From contig NZ_BNCI01000001.1 of the NCBI RefSeq assembly GCF_014656395.1, positions 496,001 to 560,000 on the forward strand: 64,000 nt of DNA. Direction: 5' to 3'. This DNA is from Kordiimonas sediminis. GTDB taxonomy: Bacteria > Pseudomonadota > Alphaproteobacteria > Sphingomonadales > Kordiimonadaceae. Every line of letters begins with the position of its first letter. Position 1 is the stretch's first letter. The notes below the pieces were generated by a model. That model saw only the letters and a list, made by a program, of their open reading frames with translations, did no database searches and was not told the DNA's origin. Positions 26,654-36,631 of this stretch are shown piece by piece. A program made the translations under genes and the position numbers.

Positions 26654-28996
26654 CTAACGCAAGACAACCTTATCAAGCGTGTACAGCATCTCTTCGCCAC
26701 CAGCGGGGTCAAAGGCGGGCCGTGCAAAGCGGAAGCAAAGCGCCTCTGCAGCCAGTCCCGCAGGCAACTCTGCAGACAGATCAACAAGCCCAAACGAGCT
26801 TTGAACAGGCGCCAAAGAGACACTCACAACCGGTGCGCCAGTACACTGGTTGGCATATATGTTCAGTTCGCCATGCTCGGTTTGTGGCTGGTCAAATGTC
26901 ACTTTTTTCCAGTCGTCCCCAATCTGGAAATTAAACGGAATTGTGCCAACCGTCAGATCGACGGTGCGAATACCTTCCAGATTTACATCCTTATATATCC
27001 AGCAAGGGTTCAGAATATTCAGTGAAAATGCTGCACGCGGACCCGTGTAGGGATAATCATCATCCAGTTTTAAATGATACCCGCTTTCACAGACAGCAAG
27101 TTGATCGTCTGTTCTGGTACGCACAGAGATCTGGTCCAATCCGCGTTCCGTCGGCGCAGATAGCATACGTCCATCCACAAACGTAGAAGCTTGCAGCTGG
27201 TCCGTCGCATCCACCACCACAGGTGCAGTATAAAGGTCACTGTCTGCTGTAACCTCTGTGCCGTCCAGCGTATAACGAATATTCCCGGCCGCCAGTTGGT
27301 TTGACAGCGTGATCTGACGCTGGCCGTCTGCAAGTTCGACAATATCTGCCTGTACTTCAAACGCTACATCCGCATAGCGGATACCCAAACTGTCATAGCG
27401 GGCAAGCTGGGCAGGTAGCCGCCCGACAAAGCCGTCGAAGTCCTTGTCCCGGCGCGACCAGACTGTTTCCGCAATCGCACTGGCACGCGGGAAAGTCATA
27501 TGCATTACATGATCATTGGTCCGCATATGCTCGGTCCAGATATTACCCTGTGCGCCCTTAATCAATGCCACCTGGTCAGGTGTCAGTTCGTTCGGGACGG
27601 GGTCATAATCATATAACCGTTTCAGCGGCACCAATGATGTGCGATCTGGCCTGCCTGTTGGTTCACGTGTGCTCAAGGACTGGTGCATATCCAGATACAT
27701 CATGGGCCACGGGCTCATGATTACTTCATGCCCTTCCTTGGCCGCTTCGATGCCGCCTGCCTCCCCACGCCACGACATGACAATAGAAGACTGGTGAATA
27801 TCGCCCCCTTCCAGAATTTCATCCCACCCGATAAGCGTCCGGCCATGTTCGTTCAAAAACCCATCAAAGTGCCGGGTGAAATAGGACTGAATTTCTTCAA
27901 CATCCTTGATGCCTTTATCGGCCATTAGTTCCTGGGTGCGCGGGTCGTTCGCCCAAAGATCCTTTTGCACCTCATCCCCCCCGATATGAACATAGGGGCT
28001 TGGGAATAAGTCCATCACTTCGCGCAGCACATCTTCCAGATAGGCAAAGGTATGGTCTTCAAGATTATAGGTGTCCTTGAAAATACCCCAATCGGCGGAA
28101 ACAGCGCGCGGTGCATCAAACATTCCAAACTGCGGATAAACGGCTGTGGGTGCCTGCGAATGGCCCGGCAGTCCAATTTCCGGGATAATCATAATATGTC
28201 GTTCTGCTGCATAGGCGACTATGTCACGTATTTGTTCCTGCGTATAAAAGCCGCCGATCTTTTTGGGTTCGCCCGTTTCAGGATCAATATTTGCCCTCGA
28301 AGCCGCCCCCGCCGGCACCCGCCATGCACCCTTCGCCGTCAGTTCCGGATACTTCTTGATTTCCAGACGCCACCCCTGATCATCAACCAAATGCCACTGA
28401 AACCGATTAAATTTATGCAGGCTCATCCAGTCGAGCATTCTTTTGACAAAGTCCTCGCCCTGAAAGTGCCGTCCTTCATCCAGCATTAAACCGCGCCAGC
28501 CAAAACGTGGCCGGTCTGTAATTGTCATCGGTGTAAGGGTGACAACTTCGGTCCCGTTCAGAGGGGTCAGTATCTGCCACAGTGTCACTGCACCGTAATA
28601 GAGCCCGGCGGCCGCATCCGCCTCGACAGTGATTTTACCGTCTCTAGCCTCCAGTTTATAGCCTTCATAGCCAAGACCGGTTTCTGCCAACTGAAAGAGT
28701 ATCTCTGGCGTGTCTGTCGTGTCAGGCTGAAAGTCAAAAGGACTGTTTTCCATGATACGCTTGAACGCGGTCACCGTTTCATTGTGCCCCCCGATGCGCC
28801 ATGCATTTGTCACCTGAAACGGCTTACCAGCTTCATATGCAATATCTTCTGGCAAGGGGATAACAGACAAGGGGTGCGCACTTGCATGCTGCCCGGACAC
28901 CCCGTCCTTTTCTGCACCAGTGTCTCGTACACTCTGGTCAGTGCATCCAGCCGCTAAAACCATTAGTGCGATAATACAGGCTGTTTTTCCCAGCAT
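26654..28996 (-). CDS. Beta-N-acetylhexosaminidase, GH20, lipoprotein
   Basis: This 780-residue enzyme starts with a lipoprotein signal (MLGKTACIIALMVLAAGC; Cys18 is the lipidation site). A GH20b-type N-terminal domain is followed by the catalytic barrel (FGWRGLMLDEGRHF), the catalytic pair Asp341-Glu342 in HIGGDEV, and the tryptophan-rich substrate pocket (LIGWDEILEGG, IVMSWRGE, GNIWTEHM). A C-terminal beta region carries FN3/chitobiase-like sequence. It would cleave terminal GlcNAc from chitin oligosaccharides in the envelope. It is the last gene of the leftward operon headed by the sugar kinase and feeds the GlcNAc uptake route. Confidence 0.93.
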   Translation of the reverse strand: MLGKTACIIALMVLAAGCTDQSVRDTGAEKDGVSGQHASAHPLSVIPLPEDIAYEAGKPFQVTNAWRIGGHNETVTAFKRIMENSPFDFQPDTTDTPEILFQLAETGLGYEGYKLEARDGKITVEADAAAGLYYGAVTLWQILTPLNGTEVVTLTPMTITDRPRFGWRGLMLDEGRHFQGEDFVKRMLDWMSLHKFNRFQWHLVDDQGWRLEIKKYPELTAKGAWRVPAGAASRANIDPETGEPKKIGGFYTQEQIRDIVAYAAERHIMIIPEIGLPGHSQAPTAVYPQFGMFDAPRAVSADWGIFKDTYNLEDHTFAYLEDVLREVMDLFPSPYVHIGGDEVQKDLWANDPRTQELMADKGIKDVEEIQSYFTRHFDGFLNEHGRTLIGWDEILEGGDIHQSSIVMSWRGEAGGIEAAKEGHEVIMSPWPMMYLDMHQSLSTREPTGRPDRTSLVPLKRLYDYDPVPNELTPDQVALIKGAQGNIWTEHMRTNDHVMHMTFPRASAIAETVWSRRDKDFDGFVGRLPAQLARYDSLGIRYADVAFEVQADIVELADGQRQITLSNQLAAGNIRYTLDGTEVTADSDLYTAPVVVDATDQLQASTFVDGRMLSAPTERGLDQISVRTRTDDQLAVCESGYHLKLDDDYPYTGPRAAFSLNILNPCWIYKDVNLEGIRTVDLTVGTIPFNFQIGDDWKKVTFDQPQTEHGELNIYANQCTGAPVVSVSLAPVQSSFGLVDLSAELPAGLAAEALCFRFARPAFDPAGGEEMLYTLDKVVLR

Positions 28997-29031
28997 ACTT
29001 AATCCCCTATTCTTCCGTGCAGAGCAGTTTA

Positions 29032-30552
29032 TTACATATTGATTTGTTTGAGGTAGGCCATGTGCGGCAATGCCGTATGCGCCAACCGGTCGGACAAGGC
29101 CCTGACCCGGGCAAATATTTCTTCACTTTCCCCCAAATCTATCTGCAGGGACAAAGCGGGGTAATGTTTCATGCCGTACAGGATGTACCGGTAGTTTTCA
29201 TCGCTGAAAACAGTGGAAAAACTGCCCGCCAGGTCATGATATTCGCAGACTTTATGCTTCCATATTCCCAGCTGCTTTTTAAGCCAGGGTGTATGATGGA
29301 CCGTGTCTGGGGCCGCACGCCAAAAATCCGTATCATCCCGGTCCGTCAAGCAGTAATGCAGCACGATAAACTGTTTTAAGTCCTGATAAAATCCGTTCAT
29401 CAATCGGTTGAAACTATCGCGGACATCCTGTGTTATTTCCCCGCGGTCAAGGTGCGTTGCCAACAAGCCTGCACTAAGATTAATCAGATGAAGGCCTGTG
29501 GATTCAAGCGGCTCGATAAAGCCGCCAGACAGTCCAATGGCAATGCAGTTACCTACCCAAAATTCCTTCAGGCAGCCAACCCGCATATTGATGTGCGTAC
29601 ATTTCAGTACAGCAGAGTCAGGCCCTAAGAATGTCCGCAGCTCTGCCTCTGCTTCATCTGCCGATAACCGGTCCCCGTCATACACATAGCCTGTGCCCTG
29701 ACGGTTGATCAGATCAATCTGCCACGCCCAACCGTTGCTGAGCGCGGTTGCCGTTGTATAGGACCGCGGCATTTCCCCATCTGGCATTTCCCGCTGCAGC
29801 GCCACCGCCTTGGTGCAGGGAAGGGCCTCTTTGAAGCATTGCCAGTTATTGTCTTTCAGCTTGCCAATCAGCAGGGACCGAAAACCGGTACAATCAACAA
29901 AAATATCGCCGTCAAAGCGTCTGTCATTTGCAGTCACGGCCTTGATCATCTCGCCTTCGGTCTCGACCGCATCGATCGTGGCTTCGATATGGGTGACCCC
30001 GGCCTCAATCGCCTTACGGCGCAGATACCGCGCCAGCAAGACCGCATCAATATGATACCCGTACGGCACCAACCCTTCATATTGGCGGGACTGGGCACTT
30101 TTCGGCGCCAGATTTTGTGCGGCCAGCCCAGCGCTTAGGCAAACGCCTTCATCATATCTTTCCTGGCCCGCACGACCGGACAGCATCCACAGGCTGGAAA
30201 TATCAAGCACTGCTGGCGATGTTTGCGCTTCAAATGGGTGAAAATAGGCATGCTGTGAACCATCTGGATTTGGTTTCATCCAGTTTTTGAACATGATGCC
30301 GGTTTTCAGTGTTGCATTGGTTTCACGCAGCAGTTCATGTTCATCAAGGCCCATGCCGCGGAAAAAATACCGCACACTGTGAACCGTCGCTTCCCCAACG
30401 CCGATGATACCAATATCGGGGCTTTCAATGACCGTAATATCAATGTTCTTATGGCTGTGATTATACAGACGATTAAGATAGAGAGCCGTCATCCAGCCGG
30501 CTGAACCACCGCCCACGATCACCATTTTACGCATGCTGTCCGCTGTGTGCAT
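29032..30552 (-). CDS. Tryptophan-halogenase-like flavoprotein (second copy)
   Basis: About 506 residues of the tryptophan 7-halogenase family: FAD-binding MVIVGGGSAGWMTALYLNRL, GVGEATVHSVRYFFRGMG and the late GLSGGFIEPLESTGLHLI loop. The halogenase signature W-x-W-x-I-P is altered to GWAWQIDLINRQG (Asp replaces Pro), while the stretch GTGYVYDGDRL is kept. Lysines are available in FKNWMKPN, but I cannot say whether the catalytic lysine is kept. Family members sit in TonB-receptor/SapC carbohydrate loci of many proteobacteria, where their substrate is unknown. The ATG at 30552 follows AGGGAC; the longer frame overlaps the upstream gene. Confidence 0.85.
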   Translation of the reverse strand: MHTADSMRKMVIVGGGSAGWMTALYLNRLYNHSHKNIDITVIESPDIGIIGVGEATVHSVRYFFRGMGLDEHELLRETNATLKTGIMFKNWMKPNPDGSQHAYFHPFEAQTSPAVLDISSLWMLSGRAGQERYDEGVCLSAGLAAQNLAPKSAQSRQYEGLVPYGYHIDAVLLARYLRRKAIEAGVTHIEATIDAVETEGEMIKAVTANDRRFDGDIFVDCTGFRSLLIGKLKDNNWQCFKEALPCTKAVALQREMPDGEMPRSYTTATALSNGWAWQIDLINRQGTGYVYDGDRLSADEAEAELRTFLGPDSAVLKCTHINMRVGCLKEFWVGNCIAIGLSGGFIEPLESTGLHLINLSAGLLATHLDRGEITQDVRDSFNRLMNGFYQDLKQFIVLHYCLTDRDDTDFWRAAPDTVHHTPWLKKQLGIWKHKVCEYHDLAGSFSTVFSDENYRYILYGMKHYPALSLQIDLGESEEIFARVRALSDRLAHTALPHMAYLKQINM

Positions 30553-30565
30553 CTCTCTGTCCCTT

Positions 30566-32137
30566 TTAAATCTTTTGAAAACCAAACTGCTGCGCCCGCA
30601 TCAGCAACTCCCGGTGGGGTAGAAGTTGCCCGGCCAATTGCTGCCGGTGCCCTTTGATTGCCTGCATGGTTGCTGCCGCTTCCTGGTCCATACTGTAGCG
30701 CGCTTTCAGCGGGGCCATATTGGTCTGGAAATCCATGCCGTACAGCACATACAGATAATTCTCGAGATTAAAGACCTCTAACCGGGACGAGAAATCATAG
30801 GCAGTTGGCGGCTGATGGCGCCAGATTTCCAAATTCTGTTGCAGGGCGGCTGGGATTGTCTCTGGCCGCCTGTTGTCTATCCAAAAGTCAGAATCTGTCC
30901 GCCGGGACAGGACATAATGGAGCTTGATAAATTCAATCACCTTTTCCCATGTATGGGTAACCCGCGCATTAAAACGGTCGGCCAGTGCCGGCATTGCCTC
31001 GAGCGTCGCTGGGAACTGTTCGGCAATCATGCGGGCCGTCGCATCAAAAATCAGAAGACCCGTTGCTTCAAGGGGTTCAACAAACCCCTGACTTAGCCCT
31101 ATCGCGACACAATTTTTTTCCCAGAATTTTTGCCGGTAGCCTACCTTCATGGGAATACGGCGCAGGGTAAGATCATCTGCCTGATCGCCCAGCGTTTCAC
31201 GGGCATAGGTTCGCAGTACCTGTTCTGCCGCATCGTGGCTGGTATGCGCGGACGAATAAACATAGCCTGTGCCCCGCCGGTTCAACAGCCCGATGTCCCA
31301 TATCCAGCCAGCCTCTTTGGCCGTTGCAATCGTATGGCACGGCACTGCTTTTTCGTCGCCGTACGGAATTTGCACCGCCAGGGCCGTATCGACAAACAAT
31401 ATGTCGCTTTTGTCGACGAAAGGGACACCCACCGTGTCACCAAGAAGCAAAGACCGGAACCCGGTGCAGTCAACATACAGGTCTGCAGTCATCGTTCCCA
31501 GTTGCGGTGTCTCAATGCTTGCAATCATGCCGCCGTCACCAAGGGTGACCGTCTCGACATCGGCAAGCTGGTGGATAACACCAAGCTTTTCGGTAGCGTG
31601 TTTTGTCAAAAATGCCGCAAATTTGGCTGCATCCAGATGATAGGCATAGCTGACAACGCCCTCATATTCCCGGTGGGTCATCGTTTTGGGGCCATAGCCA
31701 GCGTCACAAAGTCCCCCCTGAACCGAGACGGTATTCACATAACTGTCATCCCCTGCCAGCCCCATCAGATAGTAAGGGGTCAGGTCGCATCCGTTCTGAA
31801 CCGGGTAATCAAAAACATGATGATAGGCATGCCGCCTGTCGTCAGGGTTAAAGAGCCAGTCCTGGAACTTGATACTTTGCTTAAAAGAGACGTCACACGC
31901 CTGAATGAATTCGCTTTCACTAATCCCTAAATACTGGAGCGACCTACGAATGGCGGGCACCGTGCCTTCGCCAACGCCGATGGTCGGAATATTTGGAGAT
32001 TCGACCAGAGTGACCTGCACCCCGTCCGGGTCTTTACTATTGAGTTTTTTCGCAAGATGACAGGCGGCGAGCCAACCGGCGGTTCCACCACCTACAATCA
32101 GGACTGATTTTATTTGTTTTCCCCCAGTTGCTGCCAT
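30566..32137 (-). CDS. Tryptophan-halogenase-like flavoprotein (first copy)
   Basis: This 523-residue member of the same family as its downstream neighbour has FAD motif VLIVGGGTAGWLAACHLAKK, GVGEGTVPAIRRSLQYLG, FKQSIKFQDWLFNP and GLSQGFVEPLEATGLLIF. Its signature motif reads GWIWDIGLLNRRGTG, with Gly where halogenases have Pro, so genuine chlorination or bromination is unproven. It shares the general layout of the second copy, as expected of an old duplication. It is spaced 12 bp from SapC upstream and 13 bp from the second copy downstream, within the kinase-TonB operon. Confidence 0.87.
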   Translation of the reverse strand: MAATGGKQIKSVLIVGGGTAGWLAACHLAKKLNSKDPDGVQVTLVESPNIPTIGVGEGTVPAIRRSLQYLGISESEFIQACDVSFKQSIKFQDWLFNPDDRRHAYHHVFDYPVQNGCDLTPYYLMGLAGDDSYVNTVSVQGGLCDAGYGPKTMTHREYEGVVSYAYHLDAAKFAAFLTKHATEKLGVIHQLADVETVTLGDGGMIASIETPQLGTMTADLYVDCTGFRSLLLGDTVGVPFVDKSDILFVDTALAVQIPYGDEKAVPCHTIATAKEAGWIWDIGLLNRRGTGYVYSSAHTSHDAAEQVLRTYARETLGDQADDLTLRRIPMKVGYRQKFWEKNCVAIGLSQGFVEPLEATGLLIFDATARMIAEQFPATLEAMPALADRFNARVTHTWEKVIEFIKLHYVLSRRTDSDFWIDNRRPETIPAALQQNLEIWRHQPPTAYDFSSRLEVFNLENYLYVLYGMDFQTNMAPLKARYSMDQEAAATMQAIKGHRQQLAGQLLPHRELLMRAQQFGFQKI

Positions 32138-32149
32138 GTATCTTATCCA

Positions 32150-32854
32150 CTAACCAGATGCACGACGCTGCTTGCGAGAGAGAATACGGCGCATCTGGTG
32201 CAGTGAATTCAAATGCGCATAAATCAGCGGCAAAAGTCCGCGTTTACGCAAGTCCAGAAAGGCCTCATCATCGATGGCCCGTAATTTGTCTTCATCAACG
32301 AAATACAGACCGTCAAGCGTCATCTTCTGCCCTCCAATGTTTAAGGTCATGGCACGTTCCGCAAACAGGTCCAGTTTCACAAGGTCCTGAATAAACAAGG
32401 GGGTCATGGCACTTTGTTCATACGTGCGTTTCAACAATTCCTTACGGCCAGCCAGATACGGAGTTTCTGTGCCGTCTTCATTGAACAGGGCCTCTCCCTT
32501 GGATGTGCTGACATGGCCGCTGTCATCAATGATCGCCACTGTGACACGGTCACTGCCATCATCCGCAGGGATTAGCTTGAAGGGAAAAGCTGCAAATAAT
32601 TCAGGCACATATGTATTGTCCCACTGATTATTATCGACAAACAGATTTTCTCCGGGTTCAAGCCCTAGCAAGGCAATCGTGGTAAATTGGCCGGTGTCTG
32701 AATTTTTGACAAAAAAGACAGGATAGTCCGCAGATGCTGCAGGAATTTCATGGGCGGTTACCGGCGCCATATGCTGATCAGCAACATGCGAAAAGTCAGC
32801 CTTCAAAACTTTTAAATCTTTATGCTTTTCAAAATGCAGTGGAACTATAGACAT
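32150..32854 (-). CDS. SapC-family protein
   Basis: About 234 residues. The SapC family signature is seen as MSIVPLHFEKHKDLKV, HEIPAASADYPVFFVKN, GLEPGENLFVD and the C-terminal LRKRGLLPLIYAHLNSL. SapC was named from a Campylobacter S-layer locus, but in TonB-dependent sugar loci it regularly accompanies tryptophan-halogenase-like genes, and its role is not known. The ATG at 32854 begins the family motif; the longer frame upstream has no homology. It lies about 120 bp downstream of the TonB receptor and 12 bp before the first halogenase-like gene. Confidence 0.82.
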   Translation of the reverse strand: MSIVPLHFEKHKDLKVLKADFSHVADQHMAPVTAHEIPAASADYPVFFVKNSDTGQFTTIALLGLEPGENLFVDNNQWDNTYVPELFAAFPFKLIPADDGSDRVTVAIIDDSGHVSTSKGEALFNEDGTETPYLAGRKELLKRTYEQSAMTPLFIQDLVKLDLFAERAMTLNIGGQKMTLDGLYFVDEDKLRAIDDEAFLDLRKRGLLPLIYAHLNSLHQMRRILSRKQRRASG

Positions 32855-32975
32855 GCCTTTAAAATCCCCTTTCCCCGAAAAGTATGATGCTAGTACCCTT
32901 GGCGGGAAAATGCACACATAATTGCGCATAGAACAGAGGGGAGCCATACTCCCCCCTGATTTACTGCTGCAGCTT

Positions 32976-35534
32976 CTAGTATTTGAAGCTTACACCGAGC
33001 GTGATCCGGCGCGCAGTTTCATACTGGTACAGTGGGAACCCATCGGCAAAACCACTGTTTGGTGAAGAAACCTGATTATTACCGAACTGTTTGAAGTCCT
33101 GTTTCAGCAGGTTGTTCACGTCCAGGCTTACCGTAATATTTTCATTGGCAAACCATTTACCGGAAAGGTCCAGACTACCGTATCCATTATGCAGGCGGTT
33201 ACCGTAGGCACCAACTTCCCGCATCATATATTTGCTACGGTAATTGTAGGATGCCCGAACGTTGAACAGTTCATTTTCATAATAACCAGATACGTTAAAG
33301 GCATGACGGGAACTGTCTGTCACCACCGGGTTAGCATCTGAGAACTGTTCTGGCGACACGTCAGAGTCTGTGTATGTATAGTTTACAATAGACCCGAACC
33401 CGTTACCGTAGTCCTGCTGATACTGCAACTCGAAGCCCTTCAGATCAGCGGAGCCACCGTTTTCCAGTTCCTGCACGGTCCAGCCTGCAGCTGCCTCGTC
33501 TGGATCAGGAAGATCGAACGGAATGTCAGACGATCCAACTTCATATTCATTGACCGTTACAAAGTTCTTCACATCCTTGAAGAAGATACCCCCTGAAAGG
33601 ATTGAGCCTTCGGCAAAGTACCATTCAACAGAAAGATCCAGCTGGTTTGAAACAAACGGCTGCAAGCCAACATTACCTACAATCCAGAACTGGTTAGCAG
33701 GCAGATCATCGTTGGTGCCCGTCACATTCGGATTGACGTACATATCAACATATTGTGGACGGGTCAGAACGCGGGCCGCACTCGCACGGACGATCACATC
33801 CTCAGCCGCGTCAATCGCAATATTGAAGCTAGGCAGAAACTCGCTGTAAGATGCATCAGTTTCCTGCTGCTGGCCATCCAGGTAATATGTCGACGTTGCG
33901 TCAGTATTGACCCAGCGCAGACCGGCGTTACCGCGGAAACCATCCCCTTCAAATGTTGCCATTGCATAGGCTGCAAAGTTTCTTTCATCGATCTCGCTGT
34001 ACGCGCCCAGGTCTTCTGTTTCGCCAACAATGGCTGCTCTTGCCAAATCTTTCAGCGCCTCGGCATCCAGTTTCAGGAATTCATAATTTCCTGCACCGGC
34101 TTCGATGGTACCATCAAGAAGGCCCGCGGTAGAAAAGACATTATCGAAGCCCTCGGCCGTCTGGTAAACATACCGGCGGCTTTTTGTATTATGGTCGGAA
34201 TAACGAGCACCAACCTTGATACTGTTTATAACGCCGTAGTCAACATCACGTTCGAAGTCTGCCTGAATATATGTTTCAGCATCCTTTTTAGGTGTCCGGT
34301 TGAAATTTTCACCAAGACCCATCACAACTGTGCCTGGATCATACGTGCTCATATCAAAAGACCCGGTATCCCACGTCTGCTCACCACCGAAGAAATCATA
34401 CGTTCCGTTAAGTGCAGGTGCCAGACCATCATCGACAACCATTTCAAAGTCGGTGCCGCCAGAAGCCTCTGTACGACCAACCTGGAAATCGAACACATAG
34501 CCTTCACCCGCATAGGTGATATCCATGTCATACACGCGGGACTTCATTGTTGCTTCCCTTGGGCGCGCCTGGAAGAAAGCAACCCCAAGCGGTCCACGTG
34601 CCGGAGTTTCGCTGATTTTATCAGCCTCTGGCACCTCAACACCACTCCATGTTGTGTTGCCCTGGGTCAACCACATTGCATAGTTGGTGTTGTTTGCCGC
34701 CATTTCCATATTCACATAGTTCAGAACTACGTCCAGATTTTCATTGGGGCGGTACTGCACTGTACCCGTGATCGCCCGGCGTTCACGGTCCTGTTCAAAG
34801 GCAACGGGACCTGCACCCCATTCCCAGAATGCTTCGTTACCCTGACGCTGCAAATTACGCTTCTGGTATACGCCAGAAACCAGCAAACCCAGAGTTTCAT
34901 CATCGTTCTTCCAGCTAAACAAACCCGATGCTTGCGGGTCAATCTTGTCAGAATCATCCTGATGCGACCCTTCGACAGAAGCATAGATGCTGAAATTATC
35001 CATATCCAGCGGCTTGCGCGTGTTAACGGTAACCGTACCACCAACACCACCTTCGAGAAGGTCAGCCTGTGAGGACTTATACACCTCTACGCTGCCCACA
35101 AGTTCTGATGGCAGCAGGGTATAGTTAAACGACCGGCGCGCCGGTTCGAACACAAACCAGCCCGTAGAAGCAACATTCTGACCGTTCAGTGTTGTCTTGG
35201 TAAAACCGGACCCTGCACCACGAATGGAAACGTCAGAGCCTTCACCAAATGCACGCTGAATAGTGATGCCCGGAATACGCTGCAATGATTCCGCAACGTT
35301 TTTATCCGGGAATTTACCAATATCCTCCGCAGAAATGGCATCAACGATACCATTGGAGTTTCGTTTAACATCAAGTGCCGCACGCAGACCGCCACGGATA
35401 CCGGAAACTACAATTTCCTCCAGTTCCATCGAGTCTTCTTGTGCGCCAGCCGGGGCAGACATCGCCCCGCTTGCCATCACTGCCAGTGCTGCTGCACTTA
35501 CAGAATGGTAAAGACGCGTTTTCTTCGTGAACAT
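32976..35534 (-). CDS. TonB-dependent receptor, probable GlcNAc/chito-oligosaccharide uptake
   Basis: About 852 residues beginning MFTKKTRLYHSVSAAALAVM, a signal peptide, then a TonB-box-like ELEEIVVSGIR. The plug domain shows AISAEDIGKFPDKNVAESLQ and IPGITIQRAFGEG, followed by a large beta-barrel that ends with an aromatic C-terminus (ITLGVSFKY). The sequence RGGLRAALDVKRNSNGIVDA is typical of the sugar-related receptor subfamily in Alpha- and Gammaproteobacteria. It imports oligosaccharides through the outer membrane using TonB energy. A strong AGGAGGG ribosome site fixes the ATG at 35534. It is the second gene of the kinase-headed operon. Confidence 0.92.
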   Translation of the reverse strand: MFTKKTRLYHSVSAAALAVMASGAMSAPAGAQEDSMELEEIVVSGIRGGLRAALDVKRNSNGIVDAISAEDIGKFPDKNVAESLQRIPGITIQRAFGEGSDVSIRGAGSGFTKTTLNGQNVASTGWFVFEPARRSFNYTLLPSELVGSVEVYKSSQADLLEGGVGGTVTVNTRKPLDMDNFSIYASVEGSHQDDSDKIDPQASGLFSWKNDDETLGLLVSGVYQKRNLQRQGNEAFWEWGAGPVAFEQDRERRAITGTVQYRPNENLDVVLNYVNMEMAANNTNYAMWLTQGNTTWSGVEVPEADKISETPARGPLGVAFFQARPREATMKSRVYDMDITYAGEGYVFDFQVGRTEASGGTDFEMVVDDGLAPALNGTYDFFGGEQTWDTGSFDMSTYDPGTVVMGLGENFNRTPKKDAETYIQADFERDVDYGVINSIKVGARYSDHNTKSRRYVYQTAEGFDNVFSTAGLLDGTIEAGAGNYEFLKLDAEALKDLARAAIVGETEDLGAYSEIDERNFAAYAMATFEGDGFRGNAGLRWVNTDATSTYYLDGQQQETDASYSEFLPSFNIAIDAAEDVIVRASAARVLTRPQYVDMYVNPNVTGTNDDLPANQFWIVGNVGLQPFVSNQLDLSVEWYFAEGSILSGGIFFKDVKNFVTVNEYEVGSSDIPFDLPDPDEAAAGWTVQELENGGSADLKGFELQYQQDYGNGFGSIVNYTYTDSDVSPEQFSDANPVVTDSSRHAFNVSGYYENELFNVRASYNYRSKYMMREVGAYGNRLHNGYGSLDLSGKWFANENITVSLDVNNLLKQDFKQFGNNQVSSPNSGFADGFPLYQYETARRITLGVSFKY

Positions 35535-35620
35535 ATTTCCCTCCTGTTTAAACCGCCATCTTCCCTGTTCTTCGTTTCTGACTATCAAGCCCCATTTAAG
35601 CATGTGAACTACCCTTCTAT

Positions 35621-36631
35621 TTAAGCCATAACCGGACAATCACAGCGCTGCCTGTTTGCATACCAACAAGCGGCACCGATAACACCCAGGTGCCCATGAT
35701 CCATAAGAGTAACGGGAATGGCTTTGACATATGACTGCATCTTTCCCTGGTTGAGATAGCTAGCCAAAAACCGACTTTGTTGCAGATACTCTTTAAACTT
35801 CGGTAATATACCTCCTGCCAGGTACACCCCTCCTCTTGCGCCGTAACCGAGAGCCATATTGCCGGCTACAGAGCCAAGAATTTCACAGAATGTCGATAAG
35901 GCCTCATCCGCGAGTGCATCGCGCCCGCTGATCGCGGCATCGGATACAAGCGAAGGCCTGTCCAGGACGGCTTGCTGATCATTCATCTCTGCAAGCGCTC
36001 CGTAAATATTCAACAGTCCAGAGCCAGACAACAAGCGCTCCACCGTTACAAATTCGTATTTCTTACGTAAAATCTCTGCAATCACTGCATCGCGATCATT
36101 TGTCGGGGCAAATGTCATCTGACCTGCTTCTGTTGTCAGCGTGGCCGACCCATCCCCACACGGCACCAGAACCGCCGCGCCTAGACCCGTTCCCGGCCCC
36201 AGAACCACCCGCGCCTTACCGGGATGTGCCTTCCCATGCGGATTAAGCTGAATAGCATCATCCCGTGCAGGCAACAGCGTTGAATAGGCAACAGCTTCAT
36301 AGTCATTTAAACCGTATAGAGTGTTCAGGCCCAGGACACTACGTAAGGGCGCAAGCGATACGGGCCACGGCAAATTGACAGAATGAAGAATGTCGCCGTC
36401 AAAATAGCCAGCACTGGCGATCGCACCAGCAACACAGCCTTCCAGCGCATGATCTGCTTTAAATGCTTCGAAAACAGAGGCTAGGGATTCAAAGTCTTTA
36501 CAGCGGTATTTGGTATAAGCGCGCAAAGTATAGTCGTGAGCATATGATGACGGAGCAGCACCAGGCGCAATGTCCACAATACCAACGCGGGCGTGTGTGC
36601 CGCCAATGTCTGCTGCGATAATGGAAACCAT
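35621..36631 (-). CDS. Glucokinase-family sugar kinase, probable GlcNAc kinase
   Basis: About 336 residues. ASKHA phosphate loop MVSIIAADIGGTHARVGIVD, the LNDYEAVAYSTL segment with the catalytic-type Asp, the VLGPGTGLGAAVLV phosphate-2 loop and the adenosine motif GYGARGGVYLAGGI identify the glucokinase family (PF02685). In this operon it most likely makes GlcNAc-6-phosphate after symporter uptake, replacing PTS phosphorylation; a true glucokinase activity cannot be excluded. The ATG at 36631 is preceded by GGAGACAGAG. First gene of the leftward operon, directly downstream of the three operators at 36789-36868. Confidence 0.85.
   Translation of the reverse strand: MVSIIAADIGGTHARVGIVDIAPGAAPSSYAHDYTLRAYTKYRCKDFESLASVFEAFKADHALEGCVAGAIASAGYFDGDILHSVNLPWPVSLAPLRSVLGLNTLYGLNDYEAVAYSTLLPARDDAIQLNPHGKAHPGKARVVLGPGTGLGAAVLVPCGDGSATLTTEAGQMTFAPTNDRDAVIAEILRKKYEFVTVERLLSGSGLLNIYGALAEMNDQQAVLDRPSLVSDAAISGRDALADEALSTFCEILGSVAGNMALGYGARGGVYLAGGILPKFKEYLQQSRFLASYLNQGKMQSYVKAIPVTLMDHGHLGVIGAACWYANRQRCDCPVMA

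Noticed and set aside
33753-35072. Long open frame antisense to the TonB receptor
   Set aside because: It lies wholly inside a clear receptor gene, has no homology I recognise and no ribosome site; cysteine/histidine-rich composition is typical of an antisense shadow.
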